Source: Dongia_B soli
Lineage (GTDB): Bacteria > Pseudomonadota > Alphaproteobacteria > Dongiales > Dongiaceae
Direction: 5' to 3'
NCBI RefSeq assembly: GCF_034044715.1
Contig: NZ_JAXCLW010000004.1
Span: 310,001 to 374,000, forward strand
Length of the DNA: 64,000 nt
Below the pieces are notes generated by a model. The model saw nothing but the letters and a program-made list of their open reading frames with translations. It did no database searches and was not told where the DNA came from. How positions within the stretch are numbered: the first letter of the stretch is position 1; each line of letters starts with the position of its first letter. Both the position numbers and the translations under genes were made by a program. Positions 45,001 through 52,755 of the stretch are shown in pieces.

Positions 45001-45040
45001 GTGCCAGTCCATCAGGTCCCGGCATATGATCCTTCGTCAT
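42035..45040 (-). CDS. actB: alternative complex III iron-sulphur/molybdopterin-like subunit ActB
   Basis: 1001 residues from ATG 45040. A twin-arginine signal ('FARRTLLKAMGASLALAGLA') ends at a lipobox-like 'GC', so the protein is exported folded. Residues 100-720 are the molybdopterin-oxidoreductase-like half, which in this family binds no cofactor. The C-terminal part is a four-cluster ferredoxin domain with 'CIGCNACVVAC', 'CMHCEQAPCEMGCP', 'CIGTRTCSSYCPYK' and 'KCTYCVQR' plus 'CQQACPT'. It carries electrons from the quinol site in ActC to ActA. Followed without gap by actC. Confidence 0.93.
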   Translation of the reverse strand: MTKDHMPGPDGLAPNLESLGARLKGKRGRTFWRSLEELSRTKEFTDFLAAEFPALATHQPKFARRTLLKAMGASLALAGLAGCDGKEDETALPYVNAPESVVPGKPKWYASAVTLNGYAQPILGKTYVGRPVKLEGNPDHPASTGTCDAFTQAALLGLYDPDRSQSPRYLDRPVSWSAFDDAIQAQIATLNGKQGEGFRLLTGTVTSPSLAGQIKMLVQRWPKARWHVFEPVSEDLRLEATRLVFGRPLDQQLGLDQAELVVSLDDDFLGAGPRQTMQAGLWAKRRRGLPQGEGGIRLFVAEPTPTITGAMAEERLAAPHGRIAALLLGIAAAFDIEAGSALDLTEGERSWVDRIGGLLKEKAGRALVTVGSHREPQLQALALLVNQRIGSFGRTLRFTEPIAVLPPDGAASFARLVGDMASGQISALLMIGVNPVYAGFADLNFAAHLEKVGLRIHAGLHDDETAQLSHWHLPMTHELESWSDARAVDGTATIIQPLVRRFYSVRSQHEILAGLLGGPRDGREIIQATWRQNWQTDFDAHWSDALYRGYVPGTAAAIVEPAIAGDMSGIPQANQSDQEPAGEVNLVLRPDPTIWDGRFSGNAWLQELPKPLTKITWGNVLTISPRLAAERQLKNGDEINLEVAGRTLTGAVWIVPGQEAKTIAVSFGHGRSACPLSAGLGCNAFALRDSDHPWYVPAVQISPTGQQQDIATTQLHQAMDGFDFVRLVDASALSDGDQAVKPRSSPNEERHTATFYPRHKWDDPSWGMTIDLDLCIGCNACVVACVAENNIPMVGKDLVAMGREMHWLRVDHYYEGPPDAPASYFQPVPCMHCEQAPCEMGCPVNAAVHSSDGLNLQVYNRCIGTRTCSSYCPYKVRRFNWFDYTGDDPETIKAMRNPDVTVRQRGVMEKCTYCVQRIGEARIAAEIDGRKLRDGDVVTACQQACPTRAIIFGNVMDPTTEVSRQKADVRNYTLLEEANTWPRTTYLARIETKPARDEGEG

Positions 45041-45045
45041 CGCCT

Positions 45046-45714
45046 TCACCTGTGGCAGATATTGCAATCATCGAGCTTATCAGGCTGAAGGCCATAAACC
45101 GTCACCATCCGCTCGCCATATGCCTTATGTTCCTTGGAATTCTCATCCCAGCCCGACCAGTCCATCTGCGTGACCTTCGATGGTGGGCGCAAATGCGGCG
45201 CCGGATTGCGGTGACAGTCGAGACACCAGCGCATCTGGAACGGCTGGGCACGTGTCATCAACGGCATCTGGTCGACCCGACCATGGCAGGTAACGCAGGG
45301 GACACCGCGGGCGATATGGATCGAGTGATTGAAATAGACGTAATCCGGCAGCCGGGCGACGCGCTGCCATTGCAGCGGCGTGTTATTGGCGAGGCTTTCC
45401 CGTACCGGTGCCAGCATCGGCGCACCGGTCCAGACCTGAGAATGGCAGGTCATGCATATATGGGTGCTTGGCAGCCCCGCCTCTGGTCCGACGTCGACCG
45501 TGGTGTGGCAATAGCGGCAGTCGATCCCCAATTCCCCGGCATGATGCTTGTGGCTGAAAGGCACCGGCTGGTCTTTCACCCATCCCACAAGCGTCGCATA
45601 GGTTGAATCCATCTCCCCTCCAACAAACAGAGCGGCGACGAAGATCAGGAGGACGATGACAAGACCTACGGCACGAAGCCGCGTATCGGCCGATGCCGTA
45701 AAGATTTGCGGCAT
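45046..45714 (-). CDS. actA: alternative complex III penta-heme cytochrome ActA
   Basis: 222 residues from ATG 45714. The longer open frame (to 45789) crosses the candidate EcfG promoter at 45748-45772, which argues for the downstream start. One N-terminal helix ('VGLVIVLLIFVAALFVGG') anchors it, then five c-heme boxes follow: 'CRYCH', 'CMTCH', 'CVTCH', 'CLDCH' and 'CNICH'. It accepts electrons from ActB and reduces ActE. First gene of a 12-gene respiratory operon ending at 33815; the genes after it overlap or are at most 5 bases apart. Confidence 0.93.
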   Translation of the reverse strand: MPQIFTASADTRLRAVGLVIVLLIFVAALFVGGEMDSTYATLVGWVKDQPVPFSHKHHAGELGIDCRYCHTTVDVGPEAGLPSTHICMTCHSQVWTGAPMLAPVRESLANNTPLQWQRVARLPDYVYFNHSIHIARGVPCVTCHGRVDQMPLMTRAQPFQMRWCLDCHRNPAPHLRPPSKVTQMDWSGWDENSKEHKAYGERMVTVYGLQPDKLDDCNICHR

Positions 45715-45747
45715 GAGCACGCCCCTGCGATGCGCATTCCGAACCTC

Positions 45748-45772
45748 AACAGCGCAGGGGGCTGGAAGTTCC
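45748..45772 (-). promoter_or_regulatory. candidate EcfG-type promoter before the act/cox operon
   Basis: On the minus strand GGAAC occupies 45772-45768 and GTT 45750-45748, spaced by exactly 17 bases. The -10 end lies about 34 bases before the preferred actA start at 45714. It is the fourth copy of this pattern in the window and the only one before a respiratory operon. Confidence 0.6.
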
Positions 45773-45913
45773 GGTGCGGACATTGCCACGCTGCCATATT
45801 CGCCCCCGCTGTTCGCGGGAGACCGAACAGGTCAGAATGAAGCAGGCGACAGCTTTCTTGCCCGAAATCGTATCAACCGGATAGCGGCACGGCCGCGGTC
45901 GCTCAACTTCAGA

Positions 45914-46861
45914 TTATTCGCCGGCTTCCGTCAATTGCCGGACGGATTTGTCATCGAGGTCGAGTTGGGCGCCGGCCAGAAGCTGCTGAAGCTGTGACTC
46001 TCCGGTCGCACTAGCGATCGGCGCCGTGAGGCCGCGGCGTTTCAACAGCCAAGCCAGAGCCACCTGTGCCGGTGTCACCGAATGCTTGGCGGCGACATCA
46101 TCAAGCGCCTGGAGTATGCGCTGGCCGCGGGCATCGAGATATTTCTCAACATCTTCGCCACGCTCCCTGCCCTGCAGGTCCTGCTTGCTCCGATACTTGC
46201 CCGTCAGGAATCCGCTGGCGAGTGAAAAATAGCTGATCATGCCGAGTTGGCGTTGCAGGCACAACTGCTGCAGTTCACCTTCATATTCGGACCGGTCATA
46301 GAGATTGTAGCATGGCTGCACGACCTCATAACGCGGATATCCCTGCTTCGCGGCAAGATCTAGCGCTTCCGTCAGTCGGCCGGCTGAGAAATTGGAGGCA
46401 CCGATGACGCGGATTTTCCCCTGTTCCACCAAATGAGCATATGCCTCAAGGGTTTCTGCCTGGGAGACCGTGTCGTCGTCACGATGCGAGAAATAGAGAT
46501 CGATATGATCTGTCTGCAGCCGCCGCAGGGAAGCCTCGACCGCTTTCATGATATAAGCCTTGGACAGGCCTTTTGATCCGCCGCCCATATCCATGCCGAC
46601 TTTCGTCGCAATGATGACGTTGTCCCGGCCGCCGCGCTTCTTCAGCCAGGTGCCGATGATCGTTTCGGATTCGCCGCCCTGGTGACCATCGGCCCAGATC
46701 GAATAGACATCTGCCGTATCGATCGCATTAAAGCCCGCCGCAACGAACATATCGAGCAGGCGATGCGATGTCGCTTCATCTGCCGTCCAGCCGAAGACAT
46801 TCCCACCGAAGACCAGTGGTGCAATCTGTAGGTTCGACTGGCCTAGTTGGCGCATCTCCAT
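45914..46861 (-). CDS. aldo/keto reductase
   Basis: 315 residues from ATG 46861 ('MEMRQLGQSNLQIAPLVFGG'); the first 23 codons of the open frame lack a start signal. The barrel has the catalytic tetrad: Asp and Tyr in 'DTADVYS', Lys in 'IIATKVGMD' and His in 'LYFSHRDDD', and the NADP segment 'PIASATGESQ' near the end. It belongs to the YajO/Tas-like group, with a broad carbonyl-reducing role. It stands alone between the GGT-like gene and the act operon, on the same strand as both. Confidence 0.9.
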   Translation of the reverse strand: MEMRQLGQSNLQIAPLVFGGNVFGWTADEATSHRLLDMFVAAGFNAIDTADVYSIWADGHQGGESETIIGTWLKKRGGRDNVIIATKVGMDMGGGSKGLSKAYIMKAVEASLRRLQTDHIDLYFSHRDDDTVSQAETLEAYAHLVEQGKIRVIGASNFSAGRLTEALDLAAKQGYPRYEVVQPCYNLYDRSEYEGELQQLCLQRQLGMISYFSLASGFLTGKYRSKQDLQGRERGEDVEKYLDARGQRILQALDDVAAKHSVTPAQVALAWLLKRRGLTAPIASATGESQLQQLLAGAQLDLDDKSVRQLTEAGE

Positions 46862-46953
46862 CACTCTACCTTTCGTTATGCTTGGTTTGGCGAGATCACC
46901 GGCAAGGCTGCGATGAAAGCAGCGCCGCATAAAGCATGTGGCGCTGCCTCACC

Positions 46954-48552
46954 TTAATAGCCGAGCGCGCAGCCATCCTTACGCGGATCGGAGCCGCCGG
47001 TCAGTGAGCCGCGCTGCCAATCAATCAGCACAGCCTGACCGCCGCCATGGGGATCGCCCGCCAGTTCGCAGCGATGGCCGCGTTCCTGCAAGCCACGGAG
47101 GCTTGCCGCCGCAACGCTGCGCTCAACCAGAACGGTGGTTCCGTCATGGAAGACGCGGGGCTGGTCGAGCGCTGCCTGAACGTCCATCTCGAAATCCACC
47201 ACGTTGGTCACCAGGCGCACATGGCCAAAGGGCTGGTAATCGCCGCCCATCACGCCATAGGGCATCATCGTGCGGCCGTTGCGCACAGCCATGCCCGGCA
47301 TGATCGTGTGCAGCGGGCGCTTGCCAGGTTCGATGCAATTCGGATGCTTGGGATCCAGCCGGAAGCCACTGCCACGATTCTGCAAGACGATGCCGCTCTT
47401 GCGAGTGACCACGCTGCTGCCGAAGGAATGATAGGTCGAGTTGATGAAGCTTACCGCGTTCCGATCCTTATCGACGACCGAGATATAGACCGTGTCCGAC
47501 TTTTCGCGCAGCGAGGGCGGCAGATCGCGCATCGCCCGGTCTGGCCGAATCGCCGTGCGCAGCCGTGCCGCATATTCCGGCGACAGCAATTCCTCAATCG
47601 GCACATTCTGCTTCTTGGGATCGGCGATATAGAGATCGCGATCGCGATAAGCAAGCCGCCCCGCTTCGATCTCCAGATGCAGCCGGTCGGCTGAATAAGG
47701 ATCGAGGCTCGCCAGATCGAACCCCGATAGGATGTTCAGCATAATCAAAGCCGTCAGGCCCTGATTGTTCGGCGGCATCTGATAGATATCGACGCCGCGA
47801 TAGTTCGTCTTGATCGGCGTGACATATTCACCGGCCGCCGCTGCGAAGTCTTCCTTGGTATGCAAGCCACCGAGATCGCGCAGCGTCTTTACGATGTCTT
47901 CCGCGATTTCGCCCTCATAGAAAGCAACACGGCCTTGCGCCGCGATGGCGCGCAAAGTCGCGGCCAGAGCCGGTTGACGATGCACTTCGCCTGCCTGCAA
48001 GGCGCGGCCCTGGGGCAGAAAGATCTCCTTAGCAACTTCATTGCTCTCGAGATTCTCGACACTGTCGGCCCAATCGAAAGCCACCCGGTCATGCACGACG
48101 TAGCCTTCCTCGGCATACCGGATGGCCGCTGCCAGTGCTGCCGCAATACCCTTCCTGCCGTGATCCTGTAGCAAGCGGCACCAGGCATCGATGGCACCGG
48201 GAACCGTCACCGCATGCGGGCCATAGGTCGGAATTTTGGTCATGCCCTTCGACAGATACCAATCACTGGTCGCCGCCATCGGCGCTCGGCCTGAGCCGTT
48301 GAAAGCCAGAACCTCGCCATTGCCCTTGGGGCTGTAGAGGACGAAGCAATCGCCGCCGATACCGGTCGATTGCGGCTCGACCACCGCCTGGACCGCGGCG
48401 GCGGCAACGGCCGCATCCATCGCATTGCCGCCATCACGCAGCATTTCAATGGCCGCGAGGGTGGAGAGCGGGTGCGACGTCGCTGCCATGCCACCCAGGG
48501 CACGGATCGGAGAGCGACCTGGGAAATGGAGGTCTCGGGAGAATTTGCTCAT
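46954..48552 (-). CDS. gamma-glutamyltransferase-like Ntn hydrolase, intact copy
   Basis: 532 residues. It has no signal peptide ('MSKFSRDLHFPGRSPIRALG'), in contrast to exported Ggt, so it acts in the cytoplasm. Blocks include 'GGNAMDAAVAAAAVQAVVEP', 'STGIGGDCF' and the autocatalytic Thr in 'SDTVYISVVDKDRNAVSFIN', followed by 'YGVMGGDYQPFGHVRLV'. Chains process themselves at that Thr. Cytoplasmic family members include HpxW-type oxamate amidohydrolase and YwrD-like proteins, so amide hydrolysis rather than glutathione turnover is possible. It ends the operon of the Pot-type importer (permease stop 43 bases upstream). Confidence 0.9.
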   Translation of the reverse strand: MSKFSRDLHFPGRSPIRALGGMAATSHPLSTLAAIEMLRDGGNAMDAAVAAAAVQAVVEPQSTGIGGDCFVLYSPKGNGEVLAFNGSGRAPMAATSDWYLSKGMTKIPTYGPHAVTVPGAIDAWCRLLQDHGRKGIAAALAAAIRYAEEGYVVHDRVAFDWADSVENLESNEVAKEIFLPQGRALQAGEVHRQPALAATLRAIAAQGRVAFYEGEIAEDIVKTLRDLGGLHTKEDFAAAAGEYVTPIKTNYRGVDIYQMPPNNQGLTALIMLNILSGFDLASLDPYSADRLHLEIEAGRLAYRDRDLYIADPKKQNVPIEELLSPEYAARLRTAIRPDRAMRDLPPSLREKSDTVYISVVDKDRNAVSFINSTYHSFGSSVVTRKSGIVLQNRGSGFRLDPKHPNCIEPGKRPLHTIMPGMAVRNGRTMMPYGVMGGDYQPFGHVRLVTNVVDFEMDVQAALDQPRVFHDGTTVLVERSVAAASLRGLQERGHRCELAGDPHGGGQAVLIDWQRGSLTGGSDPRKDGCALGY

Positions 48553-48595
48553 GTTGAACTTTCCGGCAAAATGAAGGAGCAGAGTGGAGGTTCGG

Positions 48596-49402
48596 TTAAT
48601 TCTCGCGTTTCGTACCCAATATCTGCGCGATCGAGAGCATGAGGACCGACAAGATGATCAAGCAGGTAGAGATGGCGGCGATGGTCGGGTCGATTTCGTC
48701 CCGCAACGCGTTGAACATGCGTCGGGTCAGCGTCGTCGTTTCGCCGCCCGAAATGAAGAGCGAGACGACGACTTCATCGAAGGAGGTGGTGAAGGCGAAC
48801 AAGGCGCCCGAGATGATCGAGAACCGGATCTGCGGTGCGGTCACCTGCCAGAAGGCCGACAGGCGCCCCGCACCGAGGCTGCGCGCCACGCGCTCCTGGT
48901 TCATGTCATAGCTCCGGAAGCCGGAGAGCACCGTCAGCACGACCAGCGGAATGGCGAGGACGGTATGAGCGAGAACCAGGCCGGTCAACGTATTGTTGAT
49001 ACCGATCCGGGCATAGAGGAAAAAGGCGCCGATCGCGATCAGGATCACCGGGATGATCAGCGGTGCCGTCAGGATCATGTTGATGATGCCAGTGAAGCGC
49101 AACACACTGGCATTCAGGGCATAGGCCGCAGCGACACCTATCGGGGTGGCCAGGATCGTCGTCATGACAGCAACTTTGATCGAGACCATCGTGGCATCGC
49201 GCCATTCGATCGAACCGAAATACTCGTTATACCAGCGCAGCGACCAGGTCGGCGGGGGGAATTGCAGCAGCGTACTGTCTGAGAACGACATCGGCACGAT
49301 GATCAGGCACGGCGCGATGAGGAAGAACAGCACAAAGCCGCCGACCGCATAGAGCCACAGCCGTTGCCAATGTGTAATGGGAAGACCAGTCTGATCGCTC
49401 AT
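48596..49402 (-). CDS. spermidine/putrescine-type ABC permease (PotC-like)
   Basis: 268 residues from ATG 49402, overlapping the stop of the other permease. Six helices and the EAA loop 'ERVARSLGAGRLSAFWQVTA'. PotC-like permeases import polyamines or, in many Alphaproteobacteria, other amines and opines. It is the last transporter gene before the GGT-like gene. Substrate is not defined by sequence. Confidence 0.9.
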   Translation of the reverse strand: MSDQTGLPITHWQRLWLYAVGGFVLFFLIAPCLIIVPMSFSDSTLLQFPPPTWSLRWYNEYFGSIEWRDATMVSIKVAVMTTILATPIGVAAAYALNASVLRFTGIINMILTAPLIIPVILIAIGAFFLYARIGINNTLTGLVLAHTVLAIPLVVLTVLSGFRSYDMNQERVARSLGAGRLSAFWQVTAPQIRFSIISGALFAFTTSFDEVVVSLFISGGETTTLTRRMFNALRDEIDPTIAAISTCLIILSVLMLSIAQILGTKREN

Positions 49403-50325
49403 TTCCCACCCCATGCAGCCTTGATTTGGCCGCGCAGCAACCAGTTGAAGAAGCCGAGAAGACCGAAGGTCACGATCAGCAATAAGACGCCAAGCGCACT
49501 GCCGGCGCCCCAATTGGCATAAAGGCTGGTCGTCTGCTGCATGCGCATCGCCCACATGATGACCCGGCCGCCACCCATCAAAGCCGGCGTGACGAAGAAA
49601 CCGAGACAAAGCACAAAGGTAATGACGACACCGGCAGCTAGACCCGGCAGGGATAGCGGAAAGAAGATCTGCCAGAAAGTAGCAACCGGCCCGGCCCCGA
49701 GATTCATCCCGGCCCGTTGATAATCGGCGCTGATCGATTTCATCGAAGCGTAAAGCGGCAAAACCAGGAAAGGCAGCAGGACATGAGTCATGCCAATCAG
49801 GACGCCAGTAAAATTGTTCACCAGGGCCAGCGGCTGGTCGATGACGCCAAGATCGATCAGCAAGTTATTGATCAGGCCTTTGCGTTGCAGGATCACCAGC
49901 CAGGCATAGGTGCGCACCAAGACCGAGGTCCAAAACGGCAGGATGACCAAGATCATGCAGATGGAAGCGGCGCGCCGCGGTATCTGCGATAGCATATAAG
50001 CGAGCGGATAGCCAAGCAGGACACAGGCGCCGGTAACAGCGAAGGAAACCTTGAAGGTCGTCAGGAAGGTCTTGATATAGGAGCTCTGCTCGACGAAACG
50101 TTCGTAATTGACGAAGCTGAGCATGCCGTTTTCATCATAGAGCGACAGCCAGAACAGCCAGCCGACCGGCAGGATGATGATGACGCCGACCAGGAAGAGG
50201 CTCGGCGAGCAGAGACCGAGCAGGCCCCAAATTTCGTTGCGGGCGTTACGCTTGAGCTCGGCGACATTCAGCTCGCCAGATCCGACGTCGACGTCCTTGC
50301 CCGGATCGGTCACGAGGGCCGTCAT
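49399..50325 (-). CDS. spermidine/putrescine-type ABC permease (PotB-like)
   Basis: 308 residues from ATG 50325, overlapping the ATPase stop by 4 bases. Six helices, a 30-residue charged N-terminal extension ahead of the first, and the coupling loop 'QRAGMNLGAGPVATFWQIFF'. Pairs with the PotC-like permease that follows it. The longer open frame upstream is the complement-free overlap of the ATPase and is not coding. Confidence 0.9.
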   Translation of the reverse strand: MTALVTDPGKDVDVGSGELNVAELKRNARNEIWGLLGLCSPSLFLVGVIIILPVGWLFWLSLYDENGMLSFVNYERFVEQSSYIKTFLTTFKVSFAVTGACVLLGYPLAYMLSQIPRRAASICMILVILPFWTSVLVRTYAWLVILQRKGLINNLLIDLGVIDQPLALVNNFTGVLIGMTHVLLPFLVLPLYASMKSISADYQRAGMNLGAGPVATFWQIFFPLSLPGLAAGVVITFVLCLGFFVTPALMGGGRVIMWAMRMQQTTSLYANWGAGSALGVLLLIVTFGLLGFFNWLLRGQIKAAWGGK

Positions 50326-51407
50326 GATTCGGCCTGTACGATCGCCGCATCCTCCGCATCGATCCGCAGATGGATCGGTTCGCCAGCGGCCGGCAGACGG
50401 GAGAGGACATCGCTGCGGCAATAATCCCGAAGCGCCATGACCTGGCCATCCTGCAAGGTCGCATAGCAAATGAAGCTGTCGCCCTGATAGACGACTTCAC
50501 GCACCGAGGCGGCGAAGAAATTGCCCTGATCGCCGTTCGTGGTGCTATCTGCCAAGCGAACCTTTTCAGGGCGCGTCACCAACCAATGCTGGCCGGAACC
50601 GGGCACCTGCGAGTGTGTTTTGATCTGCCTGCCTTCGTACCAGGCAACGCCGTCGCGGCATTCAACCGGCATGAAATTCGACTCGCCGATGAAGCCGGCG
50701 ACGAATTGCGTCTTCGGCCTGGTATAGAGTTCTTCCGGCTTGTCCAATTGCTCGATCCGGCCATTATTCATGACGGCGATGCGATCCGACATGGTGATTG
50801 CCTCGCGTTGATCATGAGTGACATAAACCGTGGTCATGCCAAGCCGGCGATGCAGGCTGCGCAGCTCTATCTGCATATGCTCGCGCAGCGACTTGTCCAA
50901 AGCCGAAAGCGGTTCATCCATCAGCACAATGCGCGGCTCGAAGACGATCGCGCGCGCCAAGGCGACACGCTGGCGCTGACCGCCGGAAAGCTGGTCTACG
51001 CGGCGGTCGGCATAACCGTCGAGCTTGACTTGGTGCAGCGCTTGCTCGACCTGGCGCGTGATCGTCGCCTTGTCGGCACGGCGCTGCTTCAGCGGAAAGG
51101 CGATATTGTTGAAAACGTTCATATGCGGAAAGAGCGCATAATTCTGAAACACCATGCCGATATTGCGCTTATGCGGCGGCATGGTGATGACTTCATCGGG
51201 CCCGATCTTGATGCTGCCGGAATTGGCGCGGACGAAGCCCGCGAGGATCATCAGCAGCGTGGTCTTGCCCGAACCCGATGGCCCCAGCAAGGTGAGGAAC
51301 TCGCCGGGTGCAACTTCGAGATCCAGATCTTTCAAAACGTCCTGAGACCCGAAACGCTTGACGATCTTGCGTATGCTGATTGGCGGAGCAGATAGCGCGA
51401 GAGACAA
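50322..51407 (-). CDS. spermidine/putrescine-type ABC ATPase (PotA-like)
   Basis: 361 residues, starting at TTG 51407 with GGGAG five bases upstream. Walker A 'GPSGSGKTTLLM', signature 'LSGGQRQRVALARAI', Walker B 'IVLMDEPLSALD', switch His 'VTHDQREA'. The C-terminal TOBE domain (about 270-355) closes it, as in PotA/MalK-type ATPases that are regulated by substrate. Second gene of the importer operon after the binding protein. Confidence 0.92.
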   Translation of the reverse strand: MSLALSAPPISIRKIVKRFGSQDVLKDLDLEVAPGEFLTLLGPSGSGKTTLLMILAGFVRANSGSIKIGPDEVITMPPHKRNIGMVFQNYALFPHMNVFNNIAFPLKQRRADKATITRQVEQALHQVKLDGYADRRVDQLSGGQRQRVALARAIVFEPRIVLMDEPLSALDKSLREHMQIELRSLHRRLGMTTVYVTHDQREAITMSDRIAVMNNGRIEQLDKPEELYTRPKTQFVAGFIGESNFMPVECRDGVAWYEGRQIKTHSQVPGSGQHWLVTRPEKVRLADSTTNGDQGNFFAASVREVVYQGDSFICYATLQDGQVMALRDYCRSDVLSRLPAAGEPIHLRIDAEDAAIVQAES

Positions 51408-51510
51408 ATGGCACTCCCTTTGCGATCACTTGATAAAAGACATCGACCTGCCGGGACGCCCCGCACGCGACGTGTCCCGGCAGATCTCTTATTCGGCTAT
51501 TCTGATCCCG

Positions 51511-52551
51511 TTACTGCTGGATGAGATTGTCGAACTGCTCTTGCGCTTCGACCTGATGCTCACCCCAGAAGACCGGGTCCAGCAGAATCTGGTGCTTCAT
51601 GTTTTCCGGCGAGGAGTTGATGCTGGGCATCTTTTCCGCCGGAATCTTGCCTGTATCGAAAGCCTTCTGATTGACCGGGCCGTTGGCAACGAGCAGCGGC
51701 AAATTGGCTTGAAGGTCCGGGCTCACGAAACGAGCCAGAGCCTTCATCGCCAGATCCTTGTTCTTCGATCCCTTCGGAATGATCATGCAATCGGCGGTGA
51801 AGACGCCGTTATCGTAGCTGAAAGCAACCGGAGCGCCGCCGGTCTTCAGCGTGGTCGCCCGGCCGTTCCAGATGCTGGCCATATCGACTTCGCCGTCCTT
51901 GAGAAGCTGCAGCGCCTGCGCGCCCGAAGACCACCAAACGTCGATATTCGGCTTGATCTTTTCCAGCGACTTGACCGCGCGCTCGATATCCAGCGGATAG
52001 AACTTGTCCATCGGCACGCCATCGGCCAACGCCGCAACCATCAGGCTTTCCGTTGGAAAGGCGCCGAGCGCACGGCGGCCCGGAAACTTCTTCACATCCC
52101 AGAAATCGGCCCAAGTCTTCGGACCATTGCCGTCCTTGAAGACGTCGGTGCGATAGATCAGGACGACCGAGGTATAGCTGATGCCGACCCAGTCGTCGTG
52201 GACCAGGCGCGGATCGATGCCGTCGGATTTGATGACATTGTAGTCGAGCTTTTCGAACAGGCCTTCCTTGGTGCCGCGGGCGCATTCATCGGCGCCCATT
52301 TCAGCGATGTCCCACTTCACGGCATTGCCGGTTACCTGCAGCCGAACGTCGTCCAAGCCACTGGTCGTGTCCTGCTTAATTGTAATGCCGAGTTCCTTCG
52401 CCACCGGATCGAAGAAAGCCTTGGTCTGCGCTTCCTGGTAGGTGCCGCCGAAGGACGCGACCGTGATCGTCCCTTCCGCATGAGCCGCGCTTGCCATGGC
52501 CAGCGTCGCGCCGGCCAGGGCAAAAATTCCTGCAAGTTTCACTTTTCCCAT
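51511..52551 (-). CDS. spermidine/putrescine-type substrate-binding protein (PotD-like)
   Basis: 346 residues with a Sec signal ('LAGIFALAGATLAMASAAHA', cleavage near residue 25) and GGGAGG before the ATG at 52551. The mature part has 'TITVASFGGTYQEAQTKAFF' and 'IWNGRATTLKTGGAPVAFSY', typical of family 1 polyamine-like binding proteins (PotD/PotF, extracellular solute-binding group). Promoter and operator lie in the 204-base divergent spacer shared with the GntR gene. Confidence 0.92.
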   Translation of the reverse strand: MGKVKLAGIFALAGATLAMASAAHAEGTITVASFGGTYQEAQTKAFFDPVAKELGITIKQDTTSGLDDVRLQVTGNAVKWDIAEMGADECARGTKEGLFEKLDYNVIKSDGIDPRLVHDDWVGISYTSVVLIYRTDVFKDGNGPKTWADFWDVKKFPGRRALGAFPTESLMVAALADGVPMDKFYPLDIERAVKSLEKIKPNIDVWWSSGAQALQLLKDGEVDMASIWNGRATTLKTGGAPVAFSYDNGVFTADCMIIPKGSKNKDLAMKALARFVSPDLQANLPLLVANGPVNQKAFDTGKIPAEKMPSINSSPENMKHQILLDPVFWGEHQVEAQEQFDNLIQQ

Positions 52552-52594
52552 TTGTCCCTCCCGGAGATGTAATTCGTATTCTCATTGAGTACGA

Positions 52595-52608
52595 TATTGT
52601 ATACAATA
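52595..52608. promoter_or_regulatory. perfect palindrome, candidate GntR operator
   Basis: TATTGTATACAATA is a perfect 14-base palindrome centred between 52601 and 52602, in the spacer between the PotD-like gene and the divergent GntR/FCD regulator. FCD-type GntR proteins bind short palindromes with a TNGTNNNACNA-type core, and this site contains TTGTATACAA. Binding here would regulate both the importer and the regulator. Confidence 0.6.
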
Positions 52609-52755
52609 ACAAATGTAGAGACAGACTCACGGGATTGTCAACCGCAGCTATTGCTCAAGGACCGTGCGTCTGGCGGCTGTGCCGTTTCCTCAGCGACACG
52701 ACCTGACTTCTTTCGTTGCGAGCTAGGCCAAGCGGCCTTTTGGAGTCGACTATTT

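Noticed and set aside
51358..52572. 404-codon open frame opposite the PotD-like gene
   Set aside because: The PotD-like protein on the minus strand is complete with signal peptide; the plus frame is Arg/Gly/Ile-rich shadow sequence.
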